A DNA stretch of 64,000 nt from an uncultured Lachnospiraceae bacterium (GCA_934401915.1 CAKRSV010000009.1:41345-105344); one strand, 5' to 3'. Positions 26,943-36,361 are shown, counted from the first letter of the stretch. Translations and numbers: made by a program. The notes: generated by a model from the letters alone, not told the origin.

Positions 26943-27647
26943 CTAACGCACGCTCCTTTCTTCCACCGTGATCCTCATAAAAAGCTCCTCCAGATCTTCG
27001 TCGGCTGTCACCGCGCCCTCATAGCCAAGCCTGCCATGTGAAATGATCCCGATATGATCTGCCGTCATCCGGATCTCACTCAGGATATGGCTCGAGACGA
27101 TCACTGTGATCCCCTGCTCCGGAAAACTCCGGATCAGATGCCGCAGTTCCTGGATTCCCAGCGGATCCAGCCCGTTTGTCGGCTCGTCCAGTATCAGCAG
27201 CCTTGGATTTCCAAGAAGCGCAAGCGCGATCCCAAGCCGCTGCTTCATTCCCAGTGAAAACGCTCCAGCGCGCTTTCTTCCAGTGTCTGTCAGATTGACG
27301 ATCTCCAGCACCTCCTGCATCCGCTCCTCCGACACGCCGAGCAGCAGCGCTTTCACCTTCAGATTTTCCCACGCCGTCAGATTTTCATAGATGGGCGGGG
27401 TTTCGATCAGAGCGCCAATGTCCTTCAGATCCCTCCGGCTCCACGGGTGCCCCTCAAAGATGATCTCGCCGGAAGTCGGGCGTGACAGGCCGCTCAACAT
27501 CTTGAGCAGCGTGGATTTTCCCGCTCCATTGGCGCCAAGCAGTCCGTACACCTGATTTTTCGGTATGTTCATGCTGATCTCTTTCAGAACCTTCTGCTTT
27601 TTATAAGACTTGCAGAGATCTTTGATCTCGATGATATTTTTGATCAT
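26943..27647 (-). CDS. lantibiotic-immunity-type ABC ATPase (NisF/BcrA-like)
   Basis: 234 residues. Walker A LLGANGAGKST at about residue 36, signature FSLGMKQRLGIALAL at about 131, Walker B LLILDEPTNGLDP at about 152. These features match the bacitracin/lantibiotic exporter class. First gene of a five-gene operon (ATPase, permease, permease, regulator, kinase) behind a good promoter at 27702-27730. Confidence 0.88.
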   Translation of the reverse strand: MIKNIIEIKDLCKSYKKQKVLKEISMNIPKNQVYGLLGANGAGKSTLLKMLSGLSRPTSGEIIFEGHPWSRRDLKDIGALIETPPIYENLTAWENLKVKALLLGVSEERMQEVLEIVNLTDTGRKRAGAFSLGMKQRLGIALALLGNPRLLILDEPTNGLDPLGIQELRHLIRSFPEQGITVIVSSHILSEIRMTADHIGIISHGRLGYEGAVTADEDLEELFMRITVEERSVR

Positions 27648-27701
27648 TGTATTTCTCCCTTCTCTTGATCTTTCTTTATCATAGGGAGAAATTCTAAGGA
27701 T

Positions 27702-27730
27702 TTTATAAGGATGTCACTACTTTTTTACAA
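27702..27730 (-). promoter_or_regulatory. promoter of the immunity-transporter operon
   Basis: TTGTAA (27725-27730) and TATAAA (27702-27707) on the minus strand, 17-base spacer, about 55 bases before the ATPase start. Confidence 0.6.
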
Positions 27731-27829
27731 AAAGGGGAAAGTCCTGTTAAATGCGGTTGGTAGAAAACCGAACGTAAATCTTCTATTCTAATATCATCAA
27801 CCACAACAAAAGAAATGAGGATTCAAACT

Positions 27830-28894
27830 ATGAATAAAATCTGGAAGATCATCCTGATCGTGCTGATCGTCCTTCTTCTGACAGCCGCACTGCTGATCGG
27901 AATCTATTTCTATCGGAATCTGCACTGGTACGATTCCACCAAAAGGGCACTGAAAAAAGTAAATGCCGTAGAAAAACAGGTCACACTTCCCTCCGGCAGC
28001 GTCATTAACTATGGAGAAGTTGCAAACGATAAGCCTGCCCTTCTGCTGATCCACGGACAGATGGGACAGTGGGAGGACTACGGAACCATTCTGCCGGAGC
28101 TTGCAAAGAACTGGCATATTTACGCGATCGACGTATATGGACATGGCCAGTCCAGCCATGAAGAATCTCTGTACTATCTTGACACCAACGGCAATGACCT
28201 GATCTGGTTCATCGATCATGTGATTGGAGAAAAGACGGTTGTCGCCGGTCACTCTAACGGTGCGATCACCGCCGCTTATGTCGGCGCATACGGCGGGACA
28301 AATATTGGCGGTGTCGTTCTGGAAGATCCTCCGGTATTTTCTATCGAGGGGGAAGGATGGGAAAACAGTTTTGCCTATCTTGACACCTACAAGCCCCTCC
28401 ATGAGTACGATCAGTCGGATCATTCCGAATGTTGGGAGGCCTTCTATCTGCGTCACTGTTACTGGGGACAGCTCTACATGCAAAACGCCATGCCCGGCAT
28501 TGCCAACTACGCGCAGTCCTACCATGACAAACACCCGGACGAAGAGGTAAAGATCGCCTTTCTTCCCAGCTCCATCTGGTCTGTCTTCAAATATGCAAGA
28601 GATTATGATTTCGCATACGGCGAGCATTTTTATGACCTGACCTGGCAGCACGGACTTACCCAGAAGCAGATCTTCACGGATCTGAACGTCCCCTGCGTAT
28701 ATCTCCATGCCAAAGAAAGCCTGGCAGACAGCGGCGTTTATCTCTGTGCCGCCTCCTACGAACAGGCCATGCGCGCCGTCTCCATGATCGGTGACCAGTG
28801 CACCTTCACAGAGACGGACACCAGCGACCACTGTATCCATCTGGTACATCCAACGGGATATATCGATGCGGTCAACTCCCTGCTCGGACAGTAA
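27830..28894 (+). CDS. membrane-anchored alpha/beta hydrolase
   Basis: 354 residues. An N-terminal hydrophobic helix (about 4-27) without a lipobox suggests an extracytoplasmic, membrane-anchored enzyme. The fold signature runs from the oxyanion-region LLIHGQMGQWEDY, through DVYGHGQSS, to the nucleophile elbow GHSNG (serine at about 145). The terminal histidine is probably in the DHCIHLVHP segment. A large insert follows the nucleophile. Substrate unknown; esterase, lipase or peptidase activity are all possible. The ATG at 27830 follows GAGG by nine bases. Confidence 0.8.
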   Translation: MNKIWKIILIVLIVLLLTAALLIGIYFYRNLHWYDSTKRALKKVNAVEKQVTLPSGSVINYGEVANDKPALLLIHGQMGQWEDYGTILPELAKNWHIYAIDVYGHGQSSHEESLYYLDTNGNDLIWFIDHVIGEKTVVAGHSNGAITAAYVGAYGGTNIGGVVLEDPPVFSIEGEGWENSFAYLDTYKPLHEYDQSDHSECWEAFYLRHCYWGQLYMQNAMPGIANYAQSYHDKHPDEEVKIAFLPSSIWSVFKYARDYDFAYGEHFYDLTWQHGLTQKQIFTDLNVPCVYLHAKESLADSGVYLCAASYEQAMRAVSMIGDQCTFTETDTSDHCIHLVHPTGYIDAVNSLLGQ

Positions 28895-28896
28895 GA

Positions 28897-29433
28897 TTAC
28901 TTACAATTCTTCTTATGGGCCTTGAGTTTCTTCATGGCCCATTCATAATGGCTGGAGGTGGCGCTCACGAAAAATGATCCCAAAACAGTGCCGCCTACTG
29001 CCGGAAATACTTTTTCTAAGAACAGTTCTTCATTCGTAAAGCCCTCGATCCGCTTCATCACCTCCTGATGGGATTCCGCCAGCATTGCCTTCGCGTCTTC
29101 CAGCGGGGTATTCTGATGCTTTTCATAGAAAAACTGGTTCATTGCCCCGTAGGTTTTCCAGGTATACGGTTTCGGTAAAAAGGCGGTTTCTCTTCCGGCC
29201 ATATTCTCGTCTGTAAAGTGGATCATAAGCTGATGCCACTCATACAGATGGATCAGTACATCTCTGACATTTTTGTCCCGTCTCCAGTGCGCTTCCTTTT
29301 TCTTTTCATCCTCCGCAAAATCAAAGGGCGTCGCCAGCTCCTTTTCTGTCATGGAATCCACCATGTCCGTTAATTTTTCAAAATTTTCCTGCGCTGCCCT
29401 CAGCAGATCTTCCTTATTTCTTGGTCTTGCCAT
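28897..29433 (-). CDS. ClbS/DfsB family four-helix bundle protein
   Basis: 178 residues, soluble and helical, starting MARPRNKEDLLRAAQENFEKL, with the VRDVLIHLYEWHQ and F-L-P-K-P-Y-T-W-K segments of the DUF1706/ClbS family. The best-known member protects Escherichia coli from colibactin; most members have no known role. It is convergent with the hydrolase gene (two bases between stops). The helix HLYEWH could provide ligands resembling the DinB-type metal site. Confidence 0.82.
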   Translation of the reverse strand: MARPRNKEDLLRAAQENFEKLTDMVDSMTEKELATPFDFAEDEKKKEAHWRRDKNVRDVLIHLYEWHQLMIHFTDENMAGRETAFLPKPYTWKTYGAMNQFFYEKHQNTPLEDAKAMLAESHQEVMKRIEGFTNEELFLEKVFPAVGGTVLGSFFVSATSSHYEWAMKKLKAHKKNCK

Positions 29434-29592
29434 TGTTTTTCCTTTCCGGGCACTCCCGCGCGCCCCGCCTTACTCTGTAGTCGTCTTTAAAATCCCCGCG
29501 GACGCTGCCGCGTCTGTTTATGTCACAACTATAGCACGGCAAACACGACAGCTGTATGTCATGTCTATCAAAGTTTTAAGGAAAAGATTTTG

Positions 29593-29750
29593 TCAGAGCC
29601 TGTCTGTCCATTTTCTTCTGCGATGGCCAATTCTCACGATAATGACTGTCTGCCGGCTTTCTATGACCTGATAGAATACATACTGCTCCTTGTAAGGCAT
29701 ACAGCGGATATTTTTGCTTCGTAATATTTCGTCTTGAATAATAGGAAAAG
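29593..29750 (-). pseudogene. 3' relic of a RelE/ParE-type toxin gene
   Basis: The minus frame ending in TGA at 29593-29595 encodes a sequence typical of the C-terminal half of RelE/ParE toxins: I-I-Q-D-E-I-L-R-S-K-N-I-R, then PYKEQYVFYQVIESRQTVII and VRIGHRRRKWTD. No start codon, ribosome site or N-terminal half is present, and the upstream part runs into the maltodextrin operon terminator. No antitoxin gene is seen. The rest of the gap 29434-29784 holds nothing recognisable. Confidence 0.65.
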
Positions 29751-29755
29751 CAACA

Positions 29756-29777
29756 AGGCCTGCCACCCGGCAGACCT
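29756..29777 (-). terminator. terminator of the maltodextrin operon
   Basis: AGGTCTGCC and GGCAGGCCT form a 9-bp stem with a GGGT loop on the minus strand, followed by TGTTGCTTTT. It lies 8 bases after the MalG-like stop codon. Confidence 0.7.
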
Positions 29778-29784
29778 CGCATAT

Positions 29785-30627
29785 CTACTCTTTGACCGCC
29801 CCGGAGGACAAGCCCTGTACCAAAAACTTTGAAAGACAGAAGTACAACAGAATGATCGGCACGCCGATAAAGATCGATCCGGCTGCAAATCTTGTAAACT
29901 TTGTCTCATCCAGTGACATCAGACCGACCGCCACCGTCCACAGATCCTTGTTTTTCAGAAGGAGGCTCGGGAGGATAAAATCGCTCCACGGCCACGCGAA
30001 CTGCGTCAACATCGTGTATACAATGATCGGCTTCGACAGCGGCAGCGTCACCTGCCAGAAGATCCTCGGGTTGCTCGCCCCGTCGATCCTTGCCGCCTCG
30101 TAGATGGAATTGCTGATCGTATCGAAATATCCCTTCTGCACCAGATACCCCATCGGCGCACCCGCCGAGTAGATCAGCACAAGGCTCCACAGCTTGTTGA
30201 TCAACCCGAAATTCACCATCAGAAGGTACACCGCCGTCATTCCCATGAAACTTGGGAACATGCTGAGAACCAGCGTCGCTTTCATCAGCGGCTTTCTCAT
30301 CTTAAACTCAAACTTGCTGACAACATAGGCCGTCAGGATCACAAGCACCGTTCCGATCACAGCGGAAGTCACCGCCACGAACAGCGTATTTTTCAGCCAG
30401 TTCGGATAATCGTACATGGTCGTGTCCATGAAGAGATCCTGATATCCCTTTAAGCTGTACTGGCTGGGAAAAAATCCGTTCAGGTCGTAGATCGAACCGC
30501 TCTTTGAGAAGGATGCCAGCACCAGCCACAGCACCGGAAAAGCAAAGACGGCACAGACCGCGATCAGTATCACATAGGTAAAAACCGTGTCAAGCACGTT
30601 GGATTTCTGATATTTTTTTCTTTTCAT
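29785..30627 (-). CDS. maltodextrin ABC transporter permease (MalG type)
   Basis: 280 residues, six membrane segments, docking loop YEAARIDGASNPRIFWQVTL at about residue 188, ending QGLSSGAVKE like many MalG proteins. The start overlaps the MalF-type gene by four bases. Last gene of the maltodextrin operon, directly followed by a terminator. Confidence 0.92.
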   Translation of the reverse strand: MKRKKYQKSNVLDTVFTYVILIAVCAVFAFPVLWLVLASFSKSGSIYDLNGFFPSQYSLKGYQDLFMDTTMYDYPNWLKNTLFVAVTSAVIGTVLVILTAYVVSKFEFKMRKPLMKATLVLSMFPSFMGMTAVYLLMVNFGLINKLWSLVLIYSAGAPMGYLVQKGYFDTISNSIYEAARIDGASNPRIFWQVTLPLSKPIIVYTMLTQFAWPWSDFILPSLLLKNKDLWTVAVGLMSLDETKFTRFAAGSIFIGVPIILLYFCLSKFLVQGLSSGAVKE

Positions 30628-31946
30628 CGGAAGGTATCCTCCTTCTTAAAAGAAGCGCTCCTGACATAGGTGGTCAGAGAGATCGCAGAGGTGATCAGGA
30701 AGATCAGCAGAGAGATCGCCGCCCCGATTCCATAATAGTTATTATCGATTGACAGATTGTACAGCCAGTTGATCAGAAGATCGGTGTCGCTGGCAAGGAA
30801 ATAGCCGTCGCAATACAGCCCGCCCCGCAGGAAATAAAAGATACCGAAGTTATTGAAGTTTCCTACAAAGCTGGTGATCAGCACCGGCGTCGTCGAAAAG
30901 ATCACAAACGGAAGCGTGATCTTCACAAACTGCTTCCATCTTGACGCGCCGTCGATACTTGCCGCCTCGTACAGGTCGGTATTCATGTTTGACAAAATAC
31001 CGGTCGCCAGAAGCATTGACGAGGGAATGGAGATCCACGCATTGATCAGAAGTCCGATCAGCTTCGCTTTCAGCCCGGCGTCGATATCCAGAAAACCGAC
31101 TGCCTGACCGCCGCCCGCCGTAATATAGTAGTTGATGGGTCCGCCGTAGGAAAACATGAACTTGAACGCCAGCAGGGTGATAAAGCCCGGCAGCGCATAG
31201 GCGAGGATCGGAAAGGCTCTCCAGAAGGTCTTGCCTTTCACACACTTTTTGTTCAGCAAAAGCGCAAGCCCCAGACCGCCAAAATAGTTCATCGCCGTAG
31301 CGCACACCGCCCAGATCAGGTTCCAGGACAGGATCTTAAAGAACGTATCCTTGAGTTCCCCCAGGATGAGGATCTTCTTAAAGTTGCCAAGACCGATCCA
31401 GTCTACCAGCTTCGGGGGAACAATGTCGCCGCCATAGTTCGTGAACGCGATCAGGATCATAAAGATGATCGGCAGCACGTTGAATACTGCAACGCCGAGT
31501 ACCGGGAACGCCAGCGCCACCACATGAAATTTTTTATCCGTAAAGACCGCCACTGACCGGAAAAAGCCCGGCAGTTTTTCCTGCCTGCGCAGCTTTTCCT
31601 CCGAGGCGAGGACGTCCCGCAGATTCATCACGTAGATGCTGACAAACAGCAGGATAATGATAAACGCGAGGATTCCCCGCAGGAGCATCATGACCGAATC
31701 GTCTCCCTCGATTCCGAGCCACGCGTCCCCCTCCACTGTCCCCAGTGTAAAAAAGCCGGCGATATCGCTGATCCCGCCCATGACCAGATACCAGACGAAT
31801 CCGGCCAGGATCGCTATGTATAAGATTCCCTTTCCGATCTGCCCCTGCAAAAGCTGCCCCAGTCCCATCACCAGAACCGACGCTTTCACACGGCCCGGCG
31901 ACTTTTGCAGCGTCCGCAGCAGGCCTGCCTTCTTGTTACCTTCCAT
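30624..31946 (-). CDS. maltodextrin ABC transporter permease (MalF type)
   Basis: 440 residues with about eight membrane segments and the extended N-terminus found in Firmicute maltodextrin MalF proteins. The docking loop YEAASIDGASRWKQFVKITL lies at about residue 345. The ATG at 31946 has GGAGG upstream and is 16 bases after the binding-protein stop; earlier codons in the frame would overlap that gene without a ribosome site. Confidence 0.92.
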   Translation of the reverse strand: MEGNKKAGLLRTLQKSPGRVKASVLVMGLGQLLQGQIGKGILYIAILAGFVWYLVMGGISDIAGFFTLGTVEGDAWLGIEGDDSVMMLLRGILAFIIILLFVSIYVMNLRDVLASEEKLRRQEKLPGFFRSVAVFTDKKFHVVALAFPVLGVAVFNVLPIIFMILIAFTNYGGDIVPPKLVDWIGLGNFKKILILGELKDTFFKILSWNLIWAVCATAMNYFGGLGLALLLNKKCVKGKTFWRAFPILAYALPGFITLLAFKFMFSYGGPINYYITAGGGQAVGFLDIDAGLKAKLIGLLINAWISIPSSMLLATGILSNMNTDLYEAASIDGASRWKQFVKITLPFVIFSTTPVLITSFVGNFNNFGIFYFLRGGLYCDGYFLASDTDLLINWLYNLSIDNNYYGIGAAISLLIFLITSAISLTTYVRSASFKKEDTFR

Positions 31947-31962
31947 CGAAACACTCCCTCCA

Positions 31963-33429
31963 TCACTTGTCTGCAAGTGTATAGATTGCATTGTAGATAT
32001 TCTGATCCGCATCCTCCAGCGCTGATTTTACACTGTCTGCGTCGGTGTACTTCTTTTCAGCCTCCGCGCGGAACGCGTCCTTTGCGAAATCTCCGAGCAG
32101 CGTCTGTACCGGCGTCCAGATCTGATCGACCGCCTTGACAGAAGGCATCAGCTCGATCCGCTTATCCTCAAGACTCTGGAAGATCACATCTGCCGTGCCG
32201 CCCGTTGCGGCTGCGGCATCCGATCTCGTCGGTGCAATGCCGAGCATCTCTGCCCGCTTGGTGATCATGTCGTAGCTTGTTGCGAAATTGACAAACTCGA
32301 TGCAGGCGTCCTTATGCTTTGTGTACGCGCTGATCCCATAGCCGTTGATTCCGCCCATGACAACCGTTTTCACCCAGTCGCTCTCCGCCATCGTGCTGCT
32401 GTCCTTCGACAGATCTCCGTCGGCAGGCATTTTTGCAGGCAGCTCGATCATTTTCACATTTTCCTCTGCCTTTTTCTGTGCTTCCTCCTCAGACATTCCG
32501 TCGTTTTCATAGTGCAGCTTCAGTTTATCAACAAAGACCGTGTACGTATCCGGCGTCGAAACTGTGCAGAAATACTCGCTCGCCGCCAGCTTCTCATAGC
32601 GGTTTGAAATGATCGTATCGTCGATACAGCCCTCATTCATCAGTCCGGCGAACTGCATCAGCGCCTGAATCCCCTTGTCTGCGCTTCCGGATGCAAAGCC
32701 GATATCCGACGTGTCCAGACCGCCCTGCTCGCCCTCGCCAAACACATAGGCACCATAGGAAAAAAGGAAGTTCGCATTGAGATACAGATTGTTGAGCGAT
32801 GACATATAGCCATACTGGCTGTCCTTGTTCGGGCTGCTGTCGCTGTCGCGCAGCTGGCTGGAATACGCATACAGATCGTTCCAGTTTTCAAAGAAGTCTG
32901 CCACGCCGTTCTGGTCGTCGTCCCACGCGCTCTGCCAGTCGTCCGGCATCATGTCCTCGCGGTAAAAGAGCATCGGCTCCTGCACGTTGACCGGAATCCC
33001 GCAGGTGTACACTTTTCCGTCCACACTCAGCTCAAAGGCTTTCCACGCCTGCTCCGCCGTCTTGTCATAACATTCAAAATCTTCCGGCGTGATCGCGAGC
33101 AGATGCTTATCCTCCGCGTAGGTCATCAGCTTGTCGTTCGCCTGATAGAGCACATCCGGGCCATAGCCGTAAGGGCCATTTTCCGCCAGATTGCTGTACT
33201 CGTCCATATTGGCGTCCACTGCCTGGATCCCTTTATCCGCATAGGCCTCGTTAAAAGCCTTAATCAGTTCATCCAGATATCCTTTATCCTTCGCCGTATC
33301 ATTTTCCAGAATCCTGAGTGTGATCGCCTCATCCGCAGCGCCCTTTTCCTCGGAGCCGCCACATCCATACAGCGGTACTGCCAGTATAAGCGCCATTCCT
33401 GCTGCCATCCATCTGTTGCATCTCTTCAT
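31963..33429 (-). CDS. maltodextrin-binding lipoprotein
   Basis: 488 residues, family 1 solute-binding protein. Signal peptide with lipobox L-Y-G-C (cysteine at about 23). The mature part starts with ITLRILENDTAKDKGYLDEL and carries the GINGYGISAYTKHKDAC segment typical of maltose/maltodextrin binding proteins. RBS AGGAGG. It sits between the GH13 enzyme and the MalF permease, which supports an alpha-glucan oligosaccharide substrate (inference from context). Confidence 0.9.
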   Translation of the reverse strand: MKRCNRWMAAGMALILAVPLYGCGGSEEKGAADEAITLRILENDTAKDKGYLDELIKAFNEAYADKGIQAVDANMDEYSNLAENGPYGYGPDVLYQANDKLMTYAEDKHLLAITPEDFECYDKTAEQAWKAFELSVDGKVYTCGIPVNVQEPMLFYREDMMPDDWQSAWDDDQNGVADFFENWNDLYAYSSQLRDSDSSPNKDSQYGYMSSLNNLYLNANFLFSYGAYVFGEGEQGGLDTSDIGFASGSADKGIQALMQFAGLMNEGCIDDTIISNRYEKLAASEYFCTVSTPDTYTVFVDKLKLHYENDGMSEEEAQKKAEENVKMIELPAKMPADGDLSKDSSTMAESDWVKTVVMGGINGYGISAYTKHKDACIEFVNFATSYDMITKRAEMLGIAPTRSDAAAATGGTADVIFQSLEDKRIELMPSVKAVDQIWTPVQTLLGDFAKDAFRAEAEKKYTDADSVKSALEDADQNIYNAIYTLADK

Positions 33430-33468
33430 GGTCTGTTCCTCCTGTCACCAAATCGTGCTGTTTCCTGT

Positions 33469-35127
33469 TTATAAAAGCAAATGGCTGTGCGCCCGCACTA
33501 TCCTGCCGTCCACCGCCGCATCCTGATCGGATAAGTTTATATATAAAGATAATTCTATCTCATTCAACCTTCTCTTTACAATCAATGTTTCACTCTGAGC
33601 CGTGATGACCGTCTCCGCATCCGCCAACGCATAGCTCTGACGGAGCGCCGTCAGCTTCCGGATAAGCTGCACCGATTCGTCATATCTGCCCGCCTCATAG
33701 CCGCTCCAGTCCATACATCTGCGGCAGTCCGGATCATAGCCGCCCTCCATGTAAAACTCCGTTCCATAGAAGATACAGGGCACTCCCGGAAAAAAGAACA
33801 GCAGGTGAAGCGCAGCCGCCATCTTTTCACGGTCTGTCCCCACTTCGGAGAAAAACCGGTGCGTATCGTGGCTGTCCAGCAGGTTCAGCATCATCGCGTT
33901 GACGGTGTCCGTATTGCGCGCCAGAATATCATTGAGTTTCCACGCCATCTGCTCTGCGTTCGCCGCCCCCGTGGCAAAGTAGTCCAGACATGCCTTTGTA
34001 AAAGCATAATTCATAATGCTGTCATACTGGTCGCCGCGAAGATAATTGCTGGCGTCGTGCCAGTTCTCTCCGATGATGATACACTCCGCGTTGCATCCTT
34101 TCACCGCCTTGCGGAACGCGCGCCACAGATCATGGCTCACCTCGTCCGAAACGTCCAGCCGCCACCCGTCTATCCCGTACTTCTCCACATAGTGGCATCC
34201 GATATCGCACAGATACTTCTGCACCTCCGGATTGGAGGTATTGAACTTTGGCATATAGTTGCAGGAGGCAAACATCTCATAATTGCCCGCCTCCGGATCC
34301 GGCTTGTCGCCGTAGATCACAAACCAGTCGTAGTACGGAGACTCTTTTCCCCTTTTCAAGACGTCCTGAAACTGGAACAGATCCTCGCTGCAATGGTTAA
34401 ACACCGCATCCAGCACGATCCGGATCCCCTTTGCGTGCGCCTGGTCGATCAGACGGTGCAGATCCTCATTCGTTCCGAACTGGCTGTCAACCTGCATATA
34501 ATCGCTGATGTCATACTTGTGGTTTGACTTCGACCGGAAAACCGGCGTCAGATAGATCGTATTGACGCCCAGCCCCGCCAGATAATCCAGCTTTTTCAGG
34601 ATTCCCAAAAGGTCGCCCCCCGCAAAGCTCCCGGGCGTCGGCTTTTCTCCCCATTTGCAGTTCACGTAAGACTTATCTGCCTCCGTGTCGCCTGCATAGA
34701 AGCGATCCACAAAAATCTGATAAAACACCGCATGGTCGGTCCACGGCACTCTGTGAAGGATATCTGCCTCATTGATATAAGGATACTGGAAAAAATTATA
34801 ATATCCAAGCGAATAATCGTAAGTTCTGGTCAATCCGTCCTCGGAGAAGAAATAGTAATCTTCCCCGATGCGGATGTAAAAGACGTAGCCGATCCTTGTG
34901 TCTTCCAGCTCCAAAGTCACTGAGTAATAGTCGTACAGCCTGCCCGTAAACTTTTTGGTCATCTGCTTTCTACTTTGCTTCTGTGCGATCTCATATTTGC
35001 TCTCATAGACCACCCATGCCTCCGAGACATCCCCTTTGGCTGCGCGCAGCCGCAGGGTGATGCTCTTTTTGCTGACCGGGAAGCAATAGGCCGAATCCGG
35101 CATGTGGAATATCGCATGTTCATTCAT
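33469..35127 (-). CDS. cytoplasmic GH13 alpha-glucanase (neopullulanase/maltogenic amylase type)
   Basis: 552 residues without a signal peptide, so it acts on imported maltodextrins. An N-terminal beta domain (about 1-120, CBM34-like) precedes the catalytic barrel. Catalytic residues: nucleophile D325 in DGWRLDVSDE, acid/base E354 in IIIGENWHD, and transition-state stabiliser D421 in LLDSHDTHRF; the HC at VLDAVFNHCSED marks region I. It hydrolyses alpha-1,4 (possibly alpha-1,6) bonds. Cyclomaltodextrinase activity is also possible. Second gene of the operon. Confidence 0.9.
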   Translation of the reverse strand: MNEHAIFHMPDSAYCFPVSKKSITLRLRAAKGDVSEAWVVYESKYEIAQKQSRKQMTKKFTGRLYDYYSVTLELEDTRIGYVFYIRIGEDYYFFSEDGLTRTYDYSLGYYNFFQYPYINEADILHRVPWTDHAVFYQIFVDRFYAGDTEADKSYVNCKWGEKPTPGSFAGGDLLGILKKLDYLAGLGVNTIYLTPVFRSKSNHKYDISDYMQVDSQFGTNEDLHRLIDQAHAKGIRIVLDAVFNHCSEDLFQFQDVLKRGKESPYYDWFVIYGDKPDPEAGNYEMFASCNYMPKFNTSNPEVQKYLCDIGCHYVEKYGIDGWRLDVSDEVSHDLWRAFRKAVKGCNAECIIIGENWHDASNYLRGDQYDSIMNYAFTKACLDYFATGAANAEQMAWKLNDILARNTDTVNAMMLNLLDSHDTHRFFSEVGTDREKMAAALHLLFFFPGVPCIFYGTEFYMEGGYDPDCRRCMDWSGYEAGRYDESVQLIRKLTALRQSYALADAETVITAQSETLIVKRRLNEIELSLYINLSDQDAAVDGRIVRAHSHLLL

Positions 35128-35160
35128 ATGTCCTGACTCCTTCCGGCTCTGCCCTTGCCT

Positions 35161-36228
35161 TTACTTGGAAACCGCGATCGTGTTCGCTGTAAGATCTACC
35201 GTGAAGGTGTAAGTTCCGTCCTCTGCGACCGTGACATTGTAACCCTCCTCCAGCAACGCCTTGGATGCGTCATCTGTCACGTTTTCAGCCTTCAGTCCGA
35301 AACCGGTATCCGTGTCATCCTCAAAGATGGAGAAGTAAAGCTCTGTTCCTGCTGCAAGATCCATCGTGATCTCATACACGCCCTCGGAAACCTTATCCAG
35401 ATCCTTCAGTTCTGACCAGTCCTCCACCCAGCTTCCCTTAACCTTTACGCCGGTGTTCTCCTTGATCTCGTATGTCTCTTCCTCTACGGCTGCCGCCTCA
35501 GCTTCCGCCGCATCTCCGTTCCTCACGATCGTCACGCCGTCCTGCGCCTCGTCGTCCGGGTTGGTCGTCAGCGTGATCGTATAGCTGCCGTCCTCATTTA
35601 CATTGATATTGCTGGTATTGTCATTGCCGGAAAGACCACCGCCGTTGGCAATCTGATTCTCATCATATTCCTTCACATAACCGAAGCCCTTCTGTCCATC
35701 CCAGTTCCAGTCGTGAATGATCTGGAACTGATCGCCGGCGTACAGGTCGATCGTGATCGCAAACTCATTGACTGCATTTCCAGTCGGCTGCAACCGGAAC
35801 AGCTCCTTGGTCGCATCGTCCACATCGGCCGCCCAGTTCGTCTGTGCCAGCGTTCCTGCCGCTGAGGTCCCGACGATGTACCAGGCTCTTGTATCCTCCG
35901 CCATGTTGTTTGACTGGAAGCAGCCATACAGCGTGGTGTCCTCTGTAAACGTTGCCGTTGTCATATCCATCAGGGAAGCCTCCAGATAAGTAGGCGTCTC
36001 ATACCATCCAAGGAAATCTGCATCCTCCGCGCTCTCATAGGAAGCGTATGCCGAAGAATCCAGAACCTTTCCGGTCTCGGTCTCCGCGCTGCCGAGTGTT
36101 TCCTCACCGTTCATAAAAGTAACCGTCACCTTCTCTGCCTCCTTCGAAGCGCCGCAGCCGGTCATCATCGCTGCCGTCATCGTCAGGCAAAGCACTGCTG
36201 CTAATAAGCTCTTTACTTTCTTTCTCAT
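35161..36228 (-). CDS. surface lipoprotein with starch-binding-like domains
   Basis: 355 residues. Lipobox M-T-G-C with cysteine at residue 25. A short InlB-like repeat (about 33-100, FMNGEETLGSAE to DTTLYGCFQ) precedes a beta domain (about 108-225) with the WYIVGTSAAGTLAQTNWAAD and FQIIHDWNWDGQKGFGY pattern seen in starch-binding lipoproteins. A second beta domain (about 265-355) follows an acidic linker. It probably holds starch at the surface for the transporter (inference). First gene of the operon. AAGATATT-like elements absent; RBS GGAGG. Confidence 0.78.
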   Translation of the reverse strand: MRKKVKSLLAAVLCLTMTAAMMTGCGASKEAEKVTVTFMNGEETLGSAETETGKVLDSSAYASYESAEDADFLGWYETPTYLEASLMDMTTATFTEDTTLYGCFQSNNMAEDTRAWYIVGTSAAGTLAQTNWAADVDDATKELFRLQPTGNAVNEFAITIDLYAGDQFQIIHDWNWDGQKGFGYVKEYDENQIANGGGLSGNDNTSNINVNEDGSYTITLTTNPDDEAQDGVTIVRNGDAAEAEAAAVEEETYEIKENTGVKVKGSWVEDWSELKDLDKVSEGVYEITMDLAAGTELYFSIFEDDTDTGFGLKAENVTDDASKALLEEGYNVTVAEDGTYTFTVDLTANTIAVSK

Positions 36229-36265
36229 AAATTACCCTCCAATTATTTTTGATTATTTCGTTTCA

Positions 36266-36292
36266 GTTTAACCGTTTAACTTAACCGGTTAA
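36266..36292. promoter_or_regulatory. LacI-type operators of the maltodextrin operon
   Basis: A perfect 12-bp palindrome TTAACCGGTTAA (36281-36292) with the central CG of LacI-family sites, and beside it an imperfect copy GTTTAACCGTTTAAC (36266-36280). Both lie just downstream of the -10 element at the expected transcription start, a repressing position. Confidence 0.75.
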
Positions 36293-36296
36293 ATAA

Positions 36297-36325
36297 ATAA
36301 TAACAAAGCGCCCTTTTTTTGTCAA
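36297..36325 (-). promoter_or_regulatory. maltodextrin operon promoter
   Basis: TTGACA (36320-36325) and TATTAT (36297-36302), 17-base spacer, reading toward the lipoprotein gene. Confidence 0.8.
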
Positions 36326-36332
36326 TATACTA

Positions 36333-36361
36333 TTGACATTTAATTTTCGGCAAGATTATAC
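36333..36361 (+). promoter_or_regulatory. promoter of the divergent LacI-type gene
   Basis: TTGACA (36333-36338) and TTATAC (36356-36361), 17-base spacer. The -35 elements of the two divergent promoters are only 7 bases apart. Confidence 0.8.
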
